Source: Chamaelirium japonicum
Taxonomy: Eukaryota > Streptophyta > Magnoliopsida > Liliales > Melanthiaceae
Length of the DNA stretch: 64,000 nt
Direction of reading: 5' to 3'
NCBI GenBank assembly: GCA_947650365.1
Contig: OX393549.1
Span: 24,107,347 to 24,171,346 of the forward strand
The first letter of the stretch is position 1. Each line of letters opens with the position of its first letter. This document shows positions 47,383 to 58,069 of the stretch, in pieces. A program made the position numbers and the translations under genes. The notes below the pieces were generated by a model, which worked only from the letters and a program-made list of their open reading frames with translations, ran no database searches and had not been told where the DNA came from.

Positions 47383-50300
47383 CTACGGGGGTTCTATTCG
47401 TGGCGCCCCAACCCGAAATTCAGGATTCTGATTACAGTTATTTATCGAGTCCATGTCAGCTTGAACGAGAGGGGCGATACATGGAGGGGTAGTGAAAGAC
47501 GAAAATGACTCTTTTACCTGAAGGGCCTGCTTTGCCAGATGATCTGCGCAGCTATTATGGGTCCTTCGAACATGGGAAAAAGCGCACCGGGAGAAGCCAG
47601 TAGATAACATCCTGTAGTCAGATACAATGCTCTGTATCCGCCATGGAGGGGATAGATCCCCATCTGACAGGAGGTGAATGAGGACTTGATTGTCCCCCTC
47701 CACAATTACAGAGGAAGCAGCAGCTCTTTTAAGAGCTTGCAACCCGTGTCGGATAGCTCTAGCCTCAATTTCTATGGCCTCACAAGCGTGAGAAATGGCA
47801 CCTGCGGAGTACACGTGTGCTCCCGAACAATCCCGAATGATAATACCAGTGGCCGCCAGTGTTTGGTTCAAAGCCCCGTCTACATTAACCTTTAGTACAC
47901 TCGGGTCTGGCGGAAGCCAATGGGAGGGGTGCAACTTTAGATCTTTGTAACGGGTCGATTGGAGCTGCTGGAAAAGGACGTTGGAGGCAGTAAGGATATC
48001 TTGGGGGTTCGGAGGCACTCTTTCGAAGATCCAGTAGTTCCTGGCTTTCCAGATGTTCCACAGAAGGAGAGAGCCATACCTGAAGGCTAAGTCCTGAGAA
48101 TTATCCATCCGAAATAGAAGCTCAATCCATTGGGAAAGAGCGTTGTTGCAGCCCTCAGTGTTGATGTGGAGATATGAGCCGAACCACACTGCCCGGGCGA
48201 AGGAGCATTGGAAGAGGATGTGCTCAATTGACTCTTCTGCATTGGAGCAGAGCGTACACGTATGGTTGATGTACGGTAATCGAGTAGCCAGGTTTTTAAG
48301 GGTTGGAATGCATCCCCGAAGAGCTCGCCAAACGAACATGATCGCCTTAGGGAGACAACCCTTGGTTTTCCATAGTTTGTTCCAGTCAAACTTGACGATA
48401 GAACTCGAGGAGGAGGCTTCATTGCTGCGAGAAAAAATAGCCCAATATGCTGATTTCAGATTGAACTGACCTGTAGAGGACGGTGTCCAAATGAGGCGAT
48501 CAGGTTCCGGCTCGGCAGCTAGATGAATACTGAGGATGGCGTTGACTTCCAAAGCCCCCAGACCACACTCCAGAAGTTTATCAGTTTGCCAATTACGGGA
48601 ATCATGATCAATGAACTCTGAGACAGGTAGCTTAAATCTCTCGGGCACGTCGCTCCGGATAGCAAACCCAGGTAATCTGGGGATCCACTGGTCACCCGCC
48701 AGGTTGATAGACTGCCCGTCGCCCACGTTCCAGCATATGAATGGACGGATGAGATCACAACCCTTGAGGAGACTCTGCCAAACTTGGAAGGATCCCTTCT
48801 TAGCGTTGAGGGTCCAGAAGTTGGATTGAGTTCCATACTTCTTATAGAGGATCTGGACCCACGGACGTTCAGGATGTGATACGAAGGACCAAGCCAATTT
48901 CATGATCATAGCTTGATTAACCTTTGCAAGGTCCCGGATACCCAACCCCCCTTCAGCTTTGGGCTGGAACATCTTGTTCCATCCAAGTAGATAGAGATGA
49001 CGTTTATTGGGATCAAACCCCCACCAGAAATCTCTCTGAATGGCGTGCTACTTATTGATGACCGTTTGCGGTATGATCACAGAAGACATAAAGTAATTCG
49101 GGATAGAAGATAGAGACGACTTCAGGAGAATAGTTCTACCTGCGTGCGAGAGGGTCTTAGCCTTCCATCCTTTGAGTTTGGATTTGAGTCTATCTTCAAT
49201 GAAGGAGAATGCTTTGATTTTGGATCTGCCATAAAAGAGGGGAGAACCCAGGTACAGCTCTTGTTGAGACATGATTTGGACGCCTATGCTGGAAGCAATA
49301 GCTTCTCGACGGATTCTGGCGACGTTACGTGAGAAGGTAATCCTGGATTTATTGAAATTAACAAGTTGACCCGACCAGTCGCAGTACTGCTCCAATATAA
49401 TGTTAATAGAGTTTATTTCCTGGTCTTTTGCTCTGCCAAAGATGAAAATATCGTCAGCGTAAAATAGATGGGAGACAGTGAGGCCTTGCTTACCAATGTG
49501 AATGCCATGAATGAGCTTGCGGTTTTCAGCATCCTGAATCAGACGAGAAAGGCCTTCAGAGCACAGAAGGAACAAATAAGGTGAGAGAGGGCAGCCTTGA
49601 CGCAGCCCCCGATGAGCTGTAATATGACCTTCCGGTGCTCCGTTAATAAGAACTGAATAAGACACTCCCGAAATACAGGTGAGGATTAGCGATCTAAAGC
49701 TCCTGGAGAATCCCAGATCATTCAAGACCTGCATTAGGAAGGACCACTCCACTCTGTCGTAAGCCTTAGCCATGTCGAGTTTAAGAGCAAAATAGCCCCT
49801 GCTGCCTATGGTTTTCTTGATATGAGCTAGAACTTCATGGGCAATAATGCTGTTGTCAGTTATGTTTCGGCCTGCAACGAAAGCGCTCTGGGTAGTGGAA
49901 ATGCAACGAGGGATAACCCTCTTCAGCCTATTAGCGATAATTTTGGCACAAACTTTGTAGATCACGTTGCATAGGCTGATGGGACGGAAATCGCTAGGAG
50001 TCTGAGCTACTATCTTTTTGGGGATGAGGGCTAAGAATGTAGCATTTAGATGAGACGGAAGGGCCTTGGTAATGAAGAAATTTTGAACAGCCTTGACGAG
50101 ATCGGACCCTACCACCGCCCACCCTTTCTTGTAGAAGCCCGCCGTTAGCCCATCCGGTCCCGGGGCCTTCAGATTATTCATAGCAAAGATGACACGCTTG
50201 ATCTCCTCTGGTTCGGGAATAGATGTCAGCAAGTCATTCTCCTCGCTGGAAATAATACTAGCAAAACCGTAGTTTTGGAGATCAGCAGCCGTGGGTGAAG

Positions 50301-51514
50301 AAGAAGCAAAGAGTTCCTTGAAATAATTCACAAAAGCCCCTTTGATATCTGCCGGGTTAGATGTCCAGGTGTTCTGGGAGGTCATGATCGATACCCGAGA
50401 TACGATTACGTCTTCTCCGATTAAGAACAGCCAAATGATGAAACTTGGTGTTCCTGTCTCCGCTTGTGAGCCAATGATTTTTCGACCGTTGCCTCCAGTA
50501 AGTCGCCTCAAGGTCAAGGAGGTATTGATGCTTTTGTCTAAGTCTAGTTTCTGCCGCTAGCCTCTCCTCCGAGGGATCCATGTTTTGAATACGGGCTAAA
50601 TTCGATTCCACTGTGCCCAGCTTGGACTTGATGACTCCAAAAGCCCTCCTACTCCAATCTGGCAAGGCTCTTTTCACCTTCTTGCAGTTCTTGTCAAACT
50701 CGGAGAGATTTGTATTGGAAGGCAGACTGCACCATGCCTCTTCAATTGTCGGGATGAACTCCGGGTCCGAGCTCCAGAATTCTTCAAACCGGAAAATCTT
50801 TTCTTTTCTAACAGGCGACGGGTAAAGTTCCAGGAGGATGGGAGAGTGATCGCTTCCAAGTCTTGGGAGATGCCAGACCCCGGCACGAGGGTACCTGAGC
50901 CTCCAATCAGTGTTGACCATGGCCCTATCCAATCTCTCCCGGATGAAGCTCGGGTAATCCCGATAGTTTGCCCAAGTAAAAGCTGGGCCTTGAAACCCGA
51001 GGTCTATAAGACCTAGATTGTTGGAGAAGTCTTTCAAATTTTTGCAATTTTCCAGGGTGACTGGAGATCCTCCATCTCGATTAGATACCGAGAGAAAATC
51101 ATTGAAATCCCCGAAAATATAGAGTGGGAGGTTTAGGGGAGCCACAGCTTGATAGACCCGATCCCAGACCGCTGGGCGAAATTGCCTTTGAGGGTGCCCG
51201 TAGAAGCCAATAAGCGTCCAGGTGTGGGGTTGTTGGTTGACTTCCGCAATTATAAAATGCTCACAGTTGTTGATCACTTTAATCAAGATATGGTTCGACC
51301 ACGCCAGGCAGAGGCTGCCTGCTTGGCCGACCGCTGGGACATCGAAGTAGTAACCGAAATTTAGGAATTCCTGAATAGCTTGCATCTTGCTGAGGGAACA
51401 TTTAGTTTCAGACAGGAACAAGACATCCGGCTTGGACCTGCCGAGGAGATTCTTCAGGCCTTGGATTGCAGGGAGACTCCCCAGACCCCTGCAGTTCCAA
51501 CTTAGCAGCTTCAT
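47383..51514 (-). pseudogene. LINE ORF2: endonuclease, reverse transcriptase, RNase H
   Basis: ORF2 nicks target DNA and copies the LINE RNA at the nick. The ATG at 51514 overlaps the ORF1 stop as ATGA. The APE endonuclease motifs are WNCRGLG, FLSETKC, FGDFNDFL and GSDHSPI. RT follows, with LIPKK, DFRPISLCN, KLDMAKAYDRVEW, RQGCPLSPYLF and the catalytic FYADD at about 49450-49464. Next come zf-RVT (LWKTKGCLPKAIMFVWRALRG, CTLCSNAEESIEHILFQC) and a plant RNase H (VNVDGA, IEIEARAIRHGL, VEGDNQVLI). The tail ends GAPRIEPP and stop. A small indel near 50.39 kb shifts the frame between endonuclease and RT, and an amber codon lies at 49048-49050 between RT and zf-RVT. Confidence 0.9.
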
Positions 51515-52890
51515 TTCTCCAGTTGCAATGACTCATCGGCCATTGCCACCTTGGAGTTTATATCATGGGAGAAAATGTTACCTTCAGAGGGGGGCAGGTG
51601 TTTGAGTTTTTTGGGAGCAAGGGGCCCCTCTTTGATAATCTCCAACTCTAGGGATCTTCTCCTTTTAATTGCGAGTTTTGAATCAGGGTGTAGACATTTC
51701 TTGGCTGGGCCCCTCTTCCGTGGTTGGCGGGAAAAAATCCTGGGCGTTCTCAAGTGTAGGGATTCCGTCCTAGCCTCTATCACGCCATCAACTCCTTCCA
51801 TTGGGGAGTCCTTCTCAGAATGGTAACTCACTATCTTCTTGCCTTTATCATCACCTGATTTAGGGGAGGAGATGGGGTTGCCCGCCAGATCCGGCCATAT
51901 GGGTTTCCTGCCAATTCCTGTCTTCTTTCCTATTCGGCTAGCAAGGGTTGCCACGTCAGCCCTAGCTCTTCCGTCATGCTTGAACGGGGTGGGTGAGTCG
52001 CCGGCGGGATGGGGTTGGGATGATGATCTAACGGCCGACGAAGAAAATCCATCATCTGACTCTTCTCCCGAGAGGGTGGAGTTTTGGACAAAGGTCCGCT
52101 TGGGCCGGCGAGCGTTTGGGGCGAATAGCGATTCTTTGTACCTCGATATCAAGATGGCCTCCAACTCCCGGCGAGTTTGTTCTTCAATATTATCTTTCCC
52201 AAGGTGAAAGAGAGCCCCGTCTCTCATAGAGCAGCTGCGGCTGGTATGCCTCAGTAACCCACAGGTATCGCAGTACCTTGGATGCCTCTCGTACTTCAGC
52301 CAGATCTCAATGGCTTTCCCATCATTCTTGAGGTCTACTACGACTTTCTCAATGAGAGGTTTGTGTGCGTTGATTCGGACCTTGAACCTCGCAAAGGTAC
52401 TCCATTGCTTCTCCACCCCTACCTCCAGAGGCCTGAGCAGGCCAATTTCTTTAGCTATGGTTTGCACCGACCCCCTGGTCATGTAGCCCCTGGGGATCTT
52501 GAAGGCTTGGATCCAGATCTCAAGCTCATCGAAGGAATACTCATGAGGTTGGAGATGATGAACACATCTAGAGAGGATCACCGCATCTCTGTTAAAACAC
52601 CACGGGCCCTGCCTCCACACTTTCTCCATGTTTTGCGGGGAATCAAATTCAAGGAGGAATGATGAATCGTAGAATTCCGAGACCTTGACCGTCCCCATAG
52701 CCGACCACGCTTTTTGCAGGGATTCTTTGAGGAATGCGGCTTTGATAGGCTTATCTGATAGAACCTTGCCTATAAGCGAGGCTTCTACAGCCCTATCCTT
52801 CCTCTTTTCATTGTCACCGAAAGCAGTCGATCCAGCAATCTTTGTATCTTTGAATTTTTGAAGTATGTCCTCAAGCTCTAGCGTTGCCAT
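51511..52890 (-). CDS. LINE ORF1 (DUF4283 / zf-CCHC_4 protein)
   Basis: About 459 residues from the ATG at 52890 (MATLELEDILQKF). An in-frame ATG at 53043 would add 51 Pro/Ser-rich residues, but lies only nine bases from the element's 5' end, so 52890 is preferred. A DUF4283 domain fills about residues 30-190 (FLKESLQKAWSAMG, KVWRQGPWCFNRDAVILSR, IWIQAFKIPRGYMT), then a zinc-knuckle-like CDTCGLLRHTSRSC, then a basic Ser-rich tail with KKIVSYHSEK. Such proteins bind LINE RNA. The frame is fully open, ending at the TGA that overlaps the ORF2 start. Confidence 0.85.
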   Translation of the reverse strand: MATLELEDILQKFKDTKIAGSTAFGDNEKRKDRAVEASLIGKVLSDKPIKAAFLKESLQKAWSAMGTVKVSEFYDSSFLLEFDSPQNMEKVWRQGPWCFNRDAVILSRCVHHLQPHEYSFDELEIWIQAFKIPRGYMTRGSVQTIAKEIGLLRPLEVGVEKQWSTFARFKVRINAHKPLIEKVVVDLKNDGKAIEIWLKYERHPRYCDTCGLLRHTSRSCSMRDGALFHLGKDNIEEQTRRELEAILISRYKESLFAPNARRPKRTFVQNSTLSGEESDDGFSSSAVRSSSQPHPAGDSPTPFKHDGRARADVATLASRIGKKTGIGRKPIWPDLAGNPISSPKSGDDKGKKIVSYHSEKDSPMEGVDGVIEARTESLHLRTPRIFSRQPRKRGPAKKCLHPDSKLAIKRRRSLELEIIKEGPLAPKKLKHLPPSEGNIFSHDINSKVAMADESLQLEK

Positions 52891-53306
52891 GGGTGGGCGA
52901 GCCCAAAGGGGCGGTGGGCAGAGAATGGGTAAAGATTTTGAAGGGGCGGAAGGGAGAGGGCGGGGGGGGGAAGGACTCGACCACAGGGGTGAGGGGGAGG
53001 GTGGAGGGAAAGGCTCGCTCTGGAGAGCGAGGGAAAAAATCAACCCACGTTCTTCCTAAGTTTTATAAATAAGTGAATAACATGTCTCCATTTTGACAAA
53101 AACACTTATATGTGTAACTTTATGATCATTTTACCCTTTGTTGTCGTCAGTGCTTGTGCATGCCATCGTCCTTGGTGGGGTGAGAAAGAAGAGGGGATGA
53201 GGATAATGAGGAGAAGGAATGACGACGGCTGCATGGCCACCAACAACGACGACATGCACCAAGACCAAGTAGTTCGGGTGTTAAATAGGTGAATAACACC
53301 GCTAGA

Positions 53307-53400
53307 GATATTTAGTCGTTCGGAGTTCTGACATAATATCAACAGTGAGATTCATTTCACTGGGACATGTATTTGTCAGAACTTCGAACGACTAAATATC
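53307..53400. repeat. 94-bp near-perfect hairpin (small MITE)
   Basis: The arms GATATTTAGTCGTTCGGAGT.. and ..ACTTCGAACGACTAAATATC pair over about 27 bp. An inner CAGTGA/TCACTG pair makes most of the element self-complementary. It could be a tiny MITE; a transcript would fold into a stem like a small-RNA precursor, but nothing shows transcription. Confidence 0.6.
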
Positions 53401-53530
53401 ATTGGCGATATTCATCCAATATATGACAGGGGAGCTACGTGCTCCAACATCTGTTGGTGTGAAACAGTGTTCTAACCATAACCATCGATCTAGACATGGA
53501 ACAATGCTATGCTCCAATTGTTGTTGAAGC

Positions 53531-53868
53531 TGGGGATGGCAGCGGTGCGGTTTAAAATCTAAAACTGCGGTAAACCGCATCGCATGGTGCGATTTTGATT
53601 TGTCAAAATATAAAACCATCACGGTGCGGTGTGGTACGGTTTTGGTTTTCGATGTAGCAGTGTGGTTTCGATTTTGACTAAAATCGTATAGTTTAGGACA
53701 TTATAATGATAAACCGTGGTGCACAATATTAAACCACATGGTGCGATTTCGATTTTACATAATGGTACATCGTTACGGTACAGTACGATTTCGATGTGGC
53801 TATTCGATATTGTGTTGCTGTTTCGATTTTATCCAAAACCACACCGTAGACATACCGTTGTCAGTCTT
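53531..53868. mobile_element. hAT-like MITE (TGGCAGCGGTG family), copy 2
   Basis: Relative of 46562-46867: GGATGGCAGCGGTGCGG on the left, ACCGTTGTCAGTCTTAA on the right, with shared AAACCGCATCGCATGGTGCG. Decayed ends, no ORF. Confidence 0.6.
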
Positions 53869-53872
53869 AAAT

Positions 53873-53952
53873 ATGGTCCAATAATTGATTGCTTTATCAA
53901 TTTGTTGGAATCCTATCCAACAATTTGATGCAGCAATCAATAATTGGGCCAT
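53873..53952. repeat. 80-bp inverted repeat
   Basis: ATGGTCCAATAATTGATTGC on the left pairs with GCAATCAATAATTGGGCCAT on the right, and the centre TTTGTTGGA/TCCAACAA also pairs. The related GTATGGTCCAATCACTAATT appears at 54065. MITE-like. Confidence 0.6.
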
Positions 53953-54311
53953 ACTCCACTATAATAAAATAAACTTATCAAAAAAAAGCCTTCAGTCAAA
54001 AGTGGTAATACAGGCCCCCACATGATTGGTTATGGGGCAGTAAACCATACAGCATATCACATGAGTATGGTCCAATCACTAATTGCCACATCAGCATGTT
54101 GAGACGGTTGAGTATTGTTCCAAGCCATAAGGCATGCAAAGCCAACGCCTTGCAAAATGCTATTCAGGAACATCCTGACGCGGCACCGAATCACAGCCAC
54201 TCCCTCAGAATTGTGAATCGCACTCAACCCAACCGTCCGGCATCACCCGATTGTGATCCAATGCCATGTCAGCATGTTCCTGATTGATGTGCATCCGAAA
54301 ATCAGCCCTAG

Positions 54312-54319
54312 TTTATATA
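54312..54319 (+). promoter_or_regulatory. TATA box of PGIP3
   Basis: TTTATATA about 82 bp before the PGIP3 ATG, at the start of leader homology with PGIP1. PGIP1 has TTTAAACA at the same place. Confidence 0.5.
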
Positions 54320-54400
54320 GACCACCAACCCCGGCCTCTCCATCCAGTGTCGATCCCATCAGAACAACAAACACAAAACAGCAGCCATCGGCCCAGAGAC

Positions 54401-55425
54401 ATGGCTGATATTTCCACCCTCCCTTCCGCCATCTCCATCATCTCCCTCCTCCTCCTCCTCCTCTTGCTGATTTCCTGCTCCCCGCTCTCCGTATCCGCCG
54501 CGCTCTGCAACAAAGAAGACAAGAAGGCCCTCCTCGCCATCAATGCCGCCTTCAACGACTTCCCCTCCTGGACCCCCAACGACCCCTGCTGCGAGTGGTA
54601 CGGCGTCGACTGCGACCCCTCCACCGGCCATGGCCGCGTCACCGGCCTCCAAATCTTCGCCGACAACAACCTCACCGGCACCATCCCGGCGGCCGTCGGA
54701 GACCTCCCCTACCTCCGGACCCTCGTGTTCCACCACCTCGCCCGGCTCACCGGCTCCATCCCCTCCTCCATCACCAAGCTCACCCGCCTCTCCATCCTCG
54801 AACTCAGCTGGAACTCCCTCTCCGGCCCGGTCCCCTCCTTCCTCAGTGAGATCACCACCCTCACCGACCTAGACCTCTCCTTCAACCACTTCTCCGGCAA
54901 CATCCCCGCCTCACTCGCCAACCTCCCCAATCTGCTTACCCTCCACCTCGACCGCAACGCCCTCACCGGGCCCATCCCGGAATCCTTCGGGGGATTCCCC
55001 AAATCCTCCCCGCCCGACCTCTACCTCTCCCACAACAACCTCTCCGGCCCGGTCCCCGCCTCCCTCGGCGTGCTGGCGTGGGGCGCCATCGACCTGTCGC
55101 GCAACCGGCTCACCGGCGACGCGTCGTTCCTGTTCGGCCCGGCGAAGTCGACGACCCAGATCGATCTCTCGAGGAACTTATTCAGCTTCGACCTATCCAG
55201 CGTCGGCTTCCCGGTGAATTTGACGCTGTTGGACCTGAACCACAACATGATCTACGGGGTATCCCGGCACAGGTGAACCAGCTGACCAGTCTGGTGCTGT
55301 TCAACGTCAGCTACAACCGGCTCTGCGGCGAGATCCCGGCCGGCGGCGTCACCGCCCGCTTCGACCAGTACTCTTACTTTCATAACAAGTGCCTCTGCGG
55401 ACCGCCGGTCGACGCCTGCAAGTGA
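54401..55425 (+). pseudogene. PGIP3, PGIP gene with a one-base deletion
   Basis: Same family as PGIP1: the signal peptide from MADISTLPSAIS, the LRRNT Cys cap, about ten LRRs, and the C-terminal Cys motif ending CGPPVDACK with TGA at 55423-55425. The start is set by the shared leader and signal peptide; an upstream in-frame ATG at 54284 lies before the TATA box. The run of five G in PGIP1 (ATCTACGGGGGTATC) is four here (55256-55259), which shifts the frame at codon 286. The reading then ends at 55276, losing the last LRR and the Cys cap. Everything after the run is well conserved in the next frame, so the loss is recent or a sequencing error in a homopolymer. Confidence 0.85.
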
Positions 55426-55583
55426 GAGGGACCTAGCTAGACTTCTGTCAAAGGTGGCGTCAGTGGTCAAACCGGACTCGAGTTCTTTATCAGCACTGTT
55501 TGTTTGATTTAAGGAAACGTTGAAGTGTTGTCGATAGCAAATAATTGAATTAAAAAAATGCATCGCTTCCTTTCTTCGTAAAA

Positions 55584-56433
55584 TAGGGCTGGCAAATTTC
55601 GGACCCGATACGGCAGACCCGACACGAAGTTAGCGGGTCTGGTCAGGGCTAAACGGGTTTCGGGTCATAACGGGTCGACACGAATAGACCCGTTTAATAA
55701 ACGGGTCGGGTCCGGGTTTAGGGTCTGGACCCGGGAAGACCTGTTTAATATTCAACGGGTCGGGTCGGGTTGGGTCAACCCGCATCCGATACTGTTATAA
55801 TATAGTACCAGTAGGTCTATCGGGTCAGGTCGGGTCGGATCGGGTCAGCTGAATAGACCCGTGTGGGAAATGGGTCTTACTGGGTCTTATTAGGTCTACA
55901 TGTTTATTAGCGGGTCGGGGTACGGGTTTAGGATATAGACACGATTAGTTAACGGGTCGGGTCCGGGTCCAGGGGTTTTGGACACGACACGACATGAACC
56001 CGACAAGACCCGACCCATTGCCACCCCTAGTGGCAATGGATCGTGTCGGGGTCGGGTTTTGGGTCGTGTCCTAAACCCGGACCCGACCCGTTTACTAATC
56101 AGTGCCTAGATCCTAAAACGTACCCGACCCGTTTATAAATGGGTAGACCCGATAAGATCCGTTTACGACACGGGTTTATTCAGTTGACCCGATCCGACTC
56201 AACCCGACATTACCCGATAGACCCGCTGATACTATATATTATAGTATCGGATTGCGGGTAGACCTGACCCGGTGAATTTTAAACGAGTCTTTCTGGATCT
56301 ACCGTGTTCAGACCCAAACCCAGACCCGATCCGTTCATTAAACAGGTCGTATCGACCCGTTTACGACCTGAGCGCCGTTTAGCCTTGACCCAGACCCGCT
56401 AACTTCGTGTCGGGTCCGAAATTGCCAGCCCTA
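55584..56433. mobile_element. 850-bp fold-back element made of GGGTC/GACCC repeats
   Basis: The arms of about 400 bp are inverted copies (TAGGGCTGGCAAATTTCGG at 55584 against CCGAAATTGCCAGCCCTA ending at 56433). The centre is CCATTGCCAC-CCCTA-GTGGCAATGG. The ends resemble the TAGGGGTGGCAA hAT-like family, so it may be two such MITEs head-to-head. Flanks TCGTAAAA and CCCTTACC do not match. Confidence 0.65.
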
Positions 56434-56728
56434 CCCTTACCGAATTCATTTTAGCATCAGGAGCAAAAGTCTTTGTGTAATCTTTCCCTTGAGTTTGAGT
56501 ATTTCCTTAGCTACAACTCTTATTTTGACCTTACTTTCCTTCAGGAAGTATACCTAGATTCATGTGGTTATTTTTGTGAATGACTTCAAGTTCTTCTTCC
56601 ATGGCCTCTTTCATACTGGATGGACTTTAGCTTCTTGGAAATTAGATGGTTTATCGGTGGAAGACAGATTGGACGAGAAGGAAGCAAAATTGTTGGATGC
56701 ATTTTTATAGTAATATCAAGTAGAATGG
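56434..56728 (-). pseudogene. Copia RT fossil fragment
   Basis: The minus strand shows the start of a Copia RT domain (MKEAMEEELEVIHKNNH, then KGKDYTKTFAPDAKMNSVR). It is an old fragment of a second Copia element, badly broken, cut by the fold-back on one side and by the retroposon on the other. Part of it may continue at 58070-58200. Confidence 0.65.
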
Positions 56729-56908
56729 TAAGTGTAGAAATCATTTTTTTGGTATTCCAAAGGGGAGGTAGCAAAACAGGACCCGCTGGGGGCGCCACAT
56801 GCCGGCGCAATAGGAGAGGCTAGCCAGTTGTTGCAACAAGGACCACCACCAGGTGGGGGAGGGAGACGCCTCATGTCGGCACCACAAAAACCAACCGCGA
56901 ACTAGGCG

Positions 56909-56909
<1 letters not shown>

Positions 56910-56943
<34 letters not shown>
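56910..56943 (+). repeat. Poly-G run of about 34 bases
   Basis: An uninterrupted G homopolymer. Its length is unreliable in any assembly. Confidence 0.85.
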
Positions 56944-56944
<1 letters not shown>

Positions 56945-57131
56945 GGAACAAACCCCACACACAAGCAAGAAACCACCACACACTGGTGGGGAAGAAGAAA
57001 GAGAGACAAACACTACAAAAACCCCAAAAAAAAAAACATCATCACCAGCAACCGGCAAGAGAAAGAGGAGAAGTGTCGCAGGCCAATTCCTAACCTCATC
57101 CGATCCGAACACCATCGCCAGACACCACCGG

Positions 57132-57657
57132 TAGGGGTGGCAATGGGTTGGGTCAGGGTCAGGGTCGTGGTCAAGTTGAGACATAGGTATAAGGGCAAAA
57201 CATCCAACCCGAACCCGACCCGTTTAATAAACAGGTCAAAAACTTAAACCCGAACCGTCCCGCCTAATAACGGGTTGACCCGAGCCGACCCGTTTAACCC
57301 GTTTACAAACAGGTCGGGTCGTGTGGGGTCGGGTTTGGCTCGGGTTGGGTCAACAGAACCTATGTAAACCTGTCGGGTTGGGTCAAGACGGGTGGGATTG
57401 GGCCGGGATTGGATTAGATTGGTTCAAGTTGGGTCAGGTCGGTTCGGGTTGGCTCGGGTCGGGTCCGGGTTGACATGACCCATTGGTAAACGGATCAAGT
57501 CGGGCCAATCGGGTTGTAAGGACAAACCCGAACCCGACCCATTAAATAACACTAGATCGCGTGTTGACTCGTTTATGACCTGAACCCGTTTAGAGCAAAC
57601 CCAAACCCGCTAAATTCGGGTCGGGTTGGCGGGTCGGGTCAAGGATTGCCACCCCTA
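57132..57657. mobile_element. hAT-like MITE with 8-bp target duplication
   Basis: 526 bp with ends TAGGGGTGGCAAT and ATTGCCACCCCTA and exact target duplication ACCACCGG at 57124-57131 and 57658-57665. The interior is full of GGGTCGGGT/ACCCGACCC repeats. It has no ORF. It is inserted in the retroposed sequence at 56742-58056. Confidence 0.88.
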
Positions 57658-58069
57658 ACCACCGGGAGCCTCTCTAGCCGAGCAGATGGGGGGATCATGA
57701 TAGCCTTCGTCGGAACGTCTGTCGCAGGCGGGTCGGGCTCTAGATCAACCACCCCCGCCGTCTACAACTGGAGATCACAACCCCAAGGCCGATGCTACCG
57801 ACGAATCGAGCCAAGGAGGTGGTCGCGCCATCACGAAAAGACGATCACAAAAACAACTGGCTACCGGAGCCCCTATCTACAAGGGAAGGAAAGAGGAGCA
57901 AGATCCGACCCCGGGAGGACACAATCCCTCGAGATCCTGGCCTCCTCGGTGCCGCCGGCGGCAACCAAGGAGGCCAAGGGAGCGATCACCGGAACCCTAG
58001 ACCAGGGAAGTGGGAACGGTGAAAGGGGGCGCTCCGAGCCCTTGGCTCTAAGGTTATAAGTGTAGAAAT

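Larger units (their letters stand above)
47352..53051 (-). mobile_element. Full-length L1-type LINE
   Basis: About 5.7 kb on the minus strand, flanked by CTTCCTAAG at 47343-47351 and 53052-53060. It ends (plus view, left side) in an A/T-rich tail complementary to a poly-A-like run (AAAAAAATAATAAATAAATAAAT). The order is 5'UTR, ORF1, ORF2 (endonuclease, RT, zf-RVT, RNase H), and only about ten bases separate the ORF2 stop from the tail. ORF1 is intact, while ORF2 has one frameshift and one in-frame stop, so it is young but not functional. Confidence 0.9.
56742..58056 (-). mobile_element. Retroposed GC-rich sequence with a 13-bp target duplication
   Basis: Flanked by TAAGTGTAGAAAT at 56729-56741 and 58057-58069 (exact). 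A short A-tail complement (TTTTTTT, 56744-56750) lies at the left end, so the insert is in minus orientation. The content is GC-rich with no recognised ORF; CTAGGGTTCCGG near its 5' end resembles plant 5'UTRs. It carries a hAT MITE and a 34-base G run. It is probably a LINE derivative or LINE-mobilised transcript. Confidence 0.6.

Noticed and set aside
56853-57134. Gly-rich frame over the poly-G run
   Set aside because: A homopolymer artefact inside a retroposed sequence.
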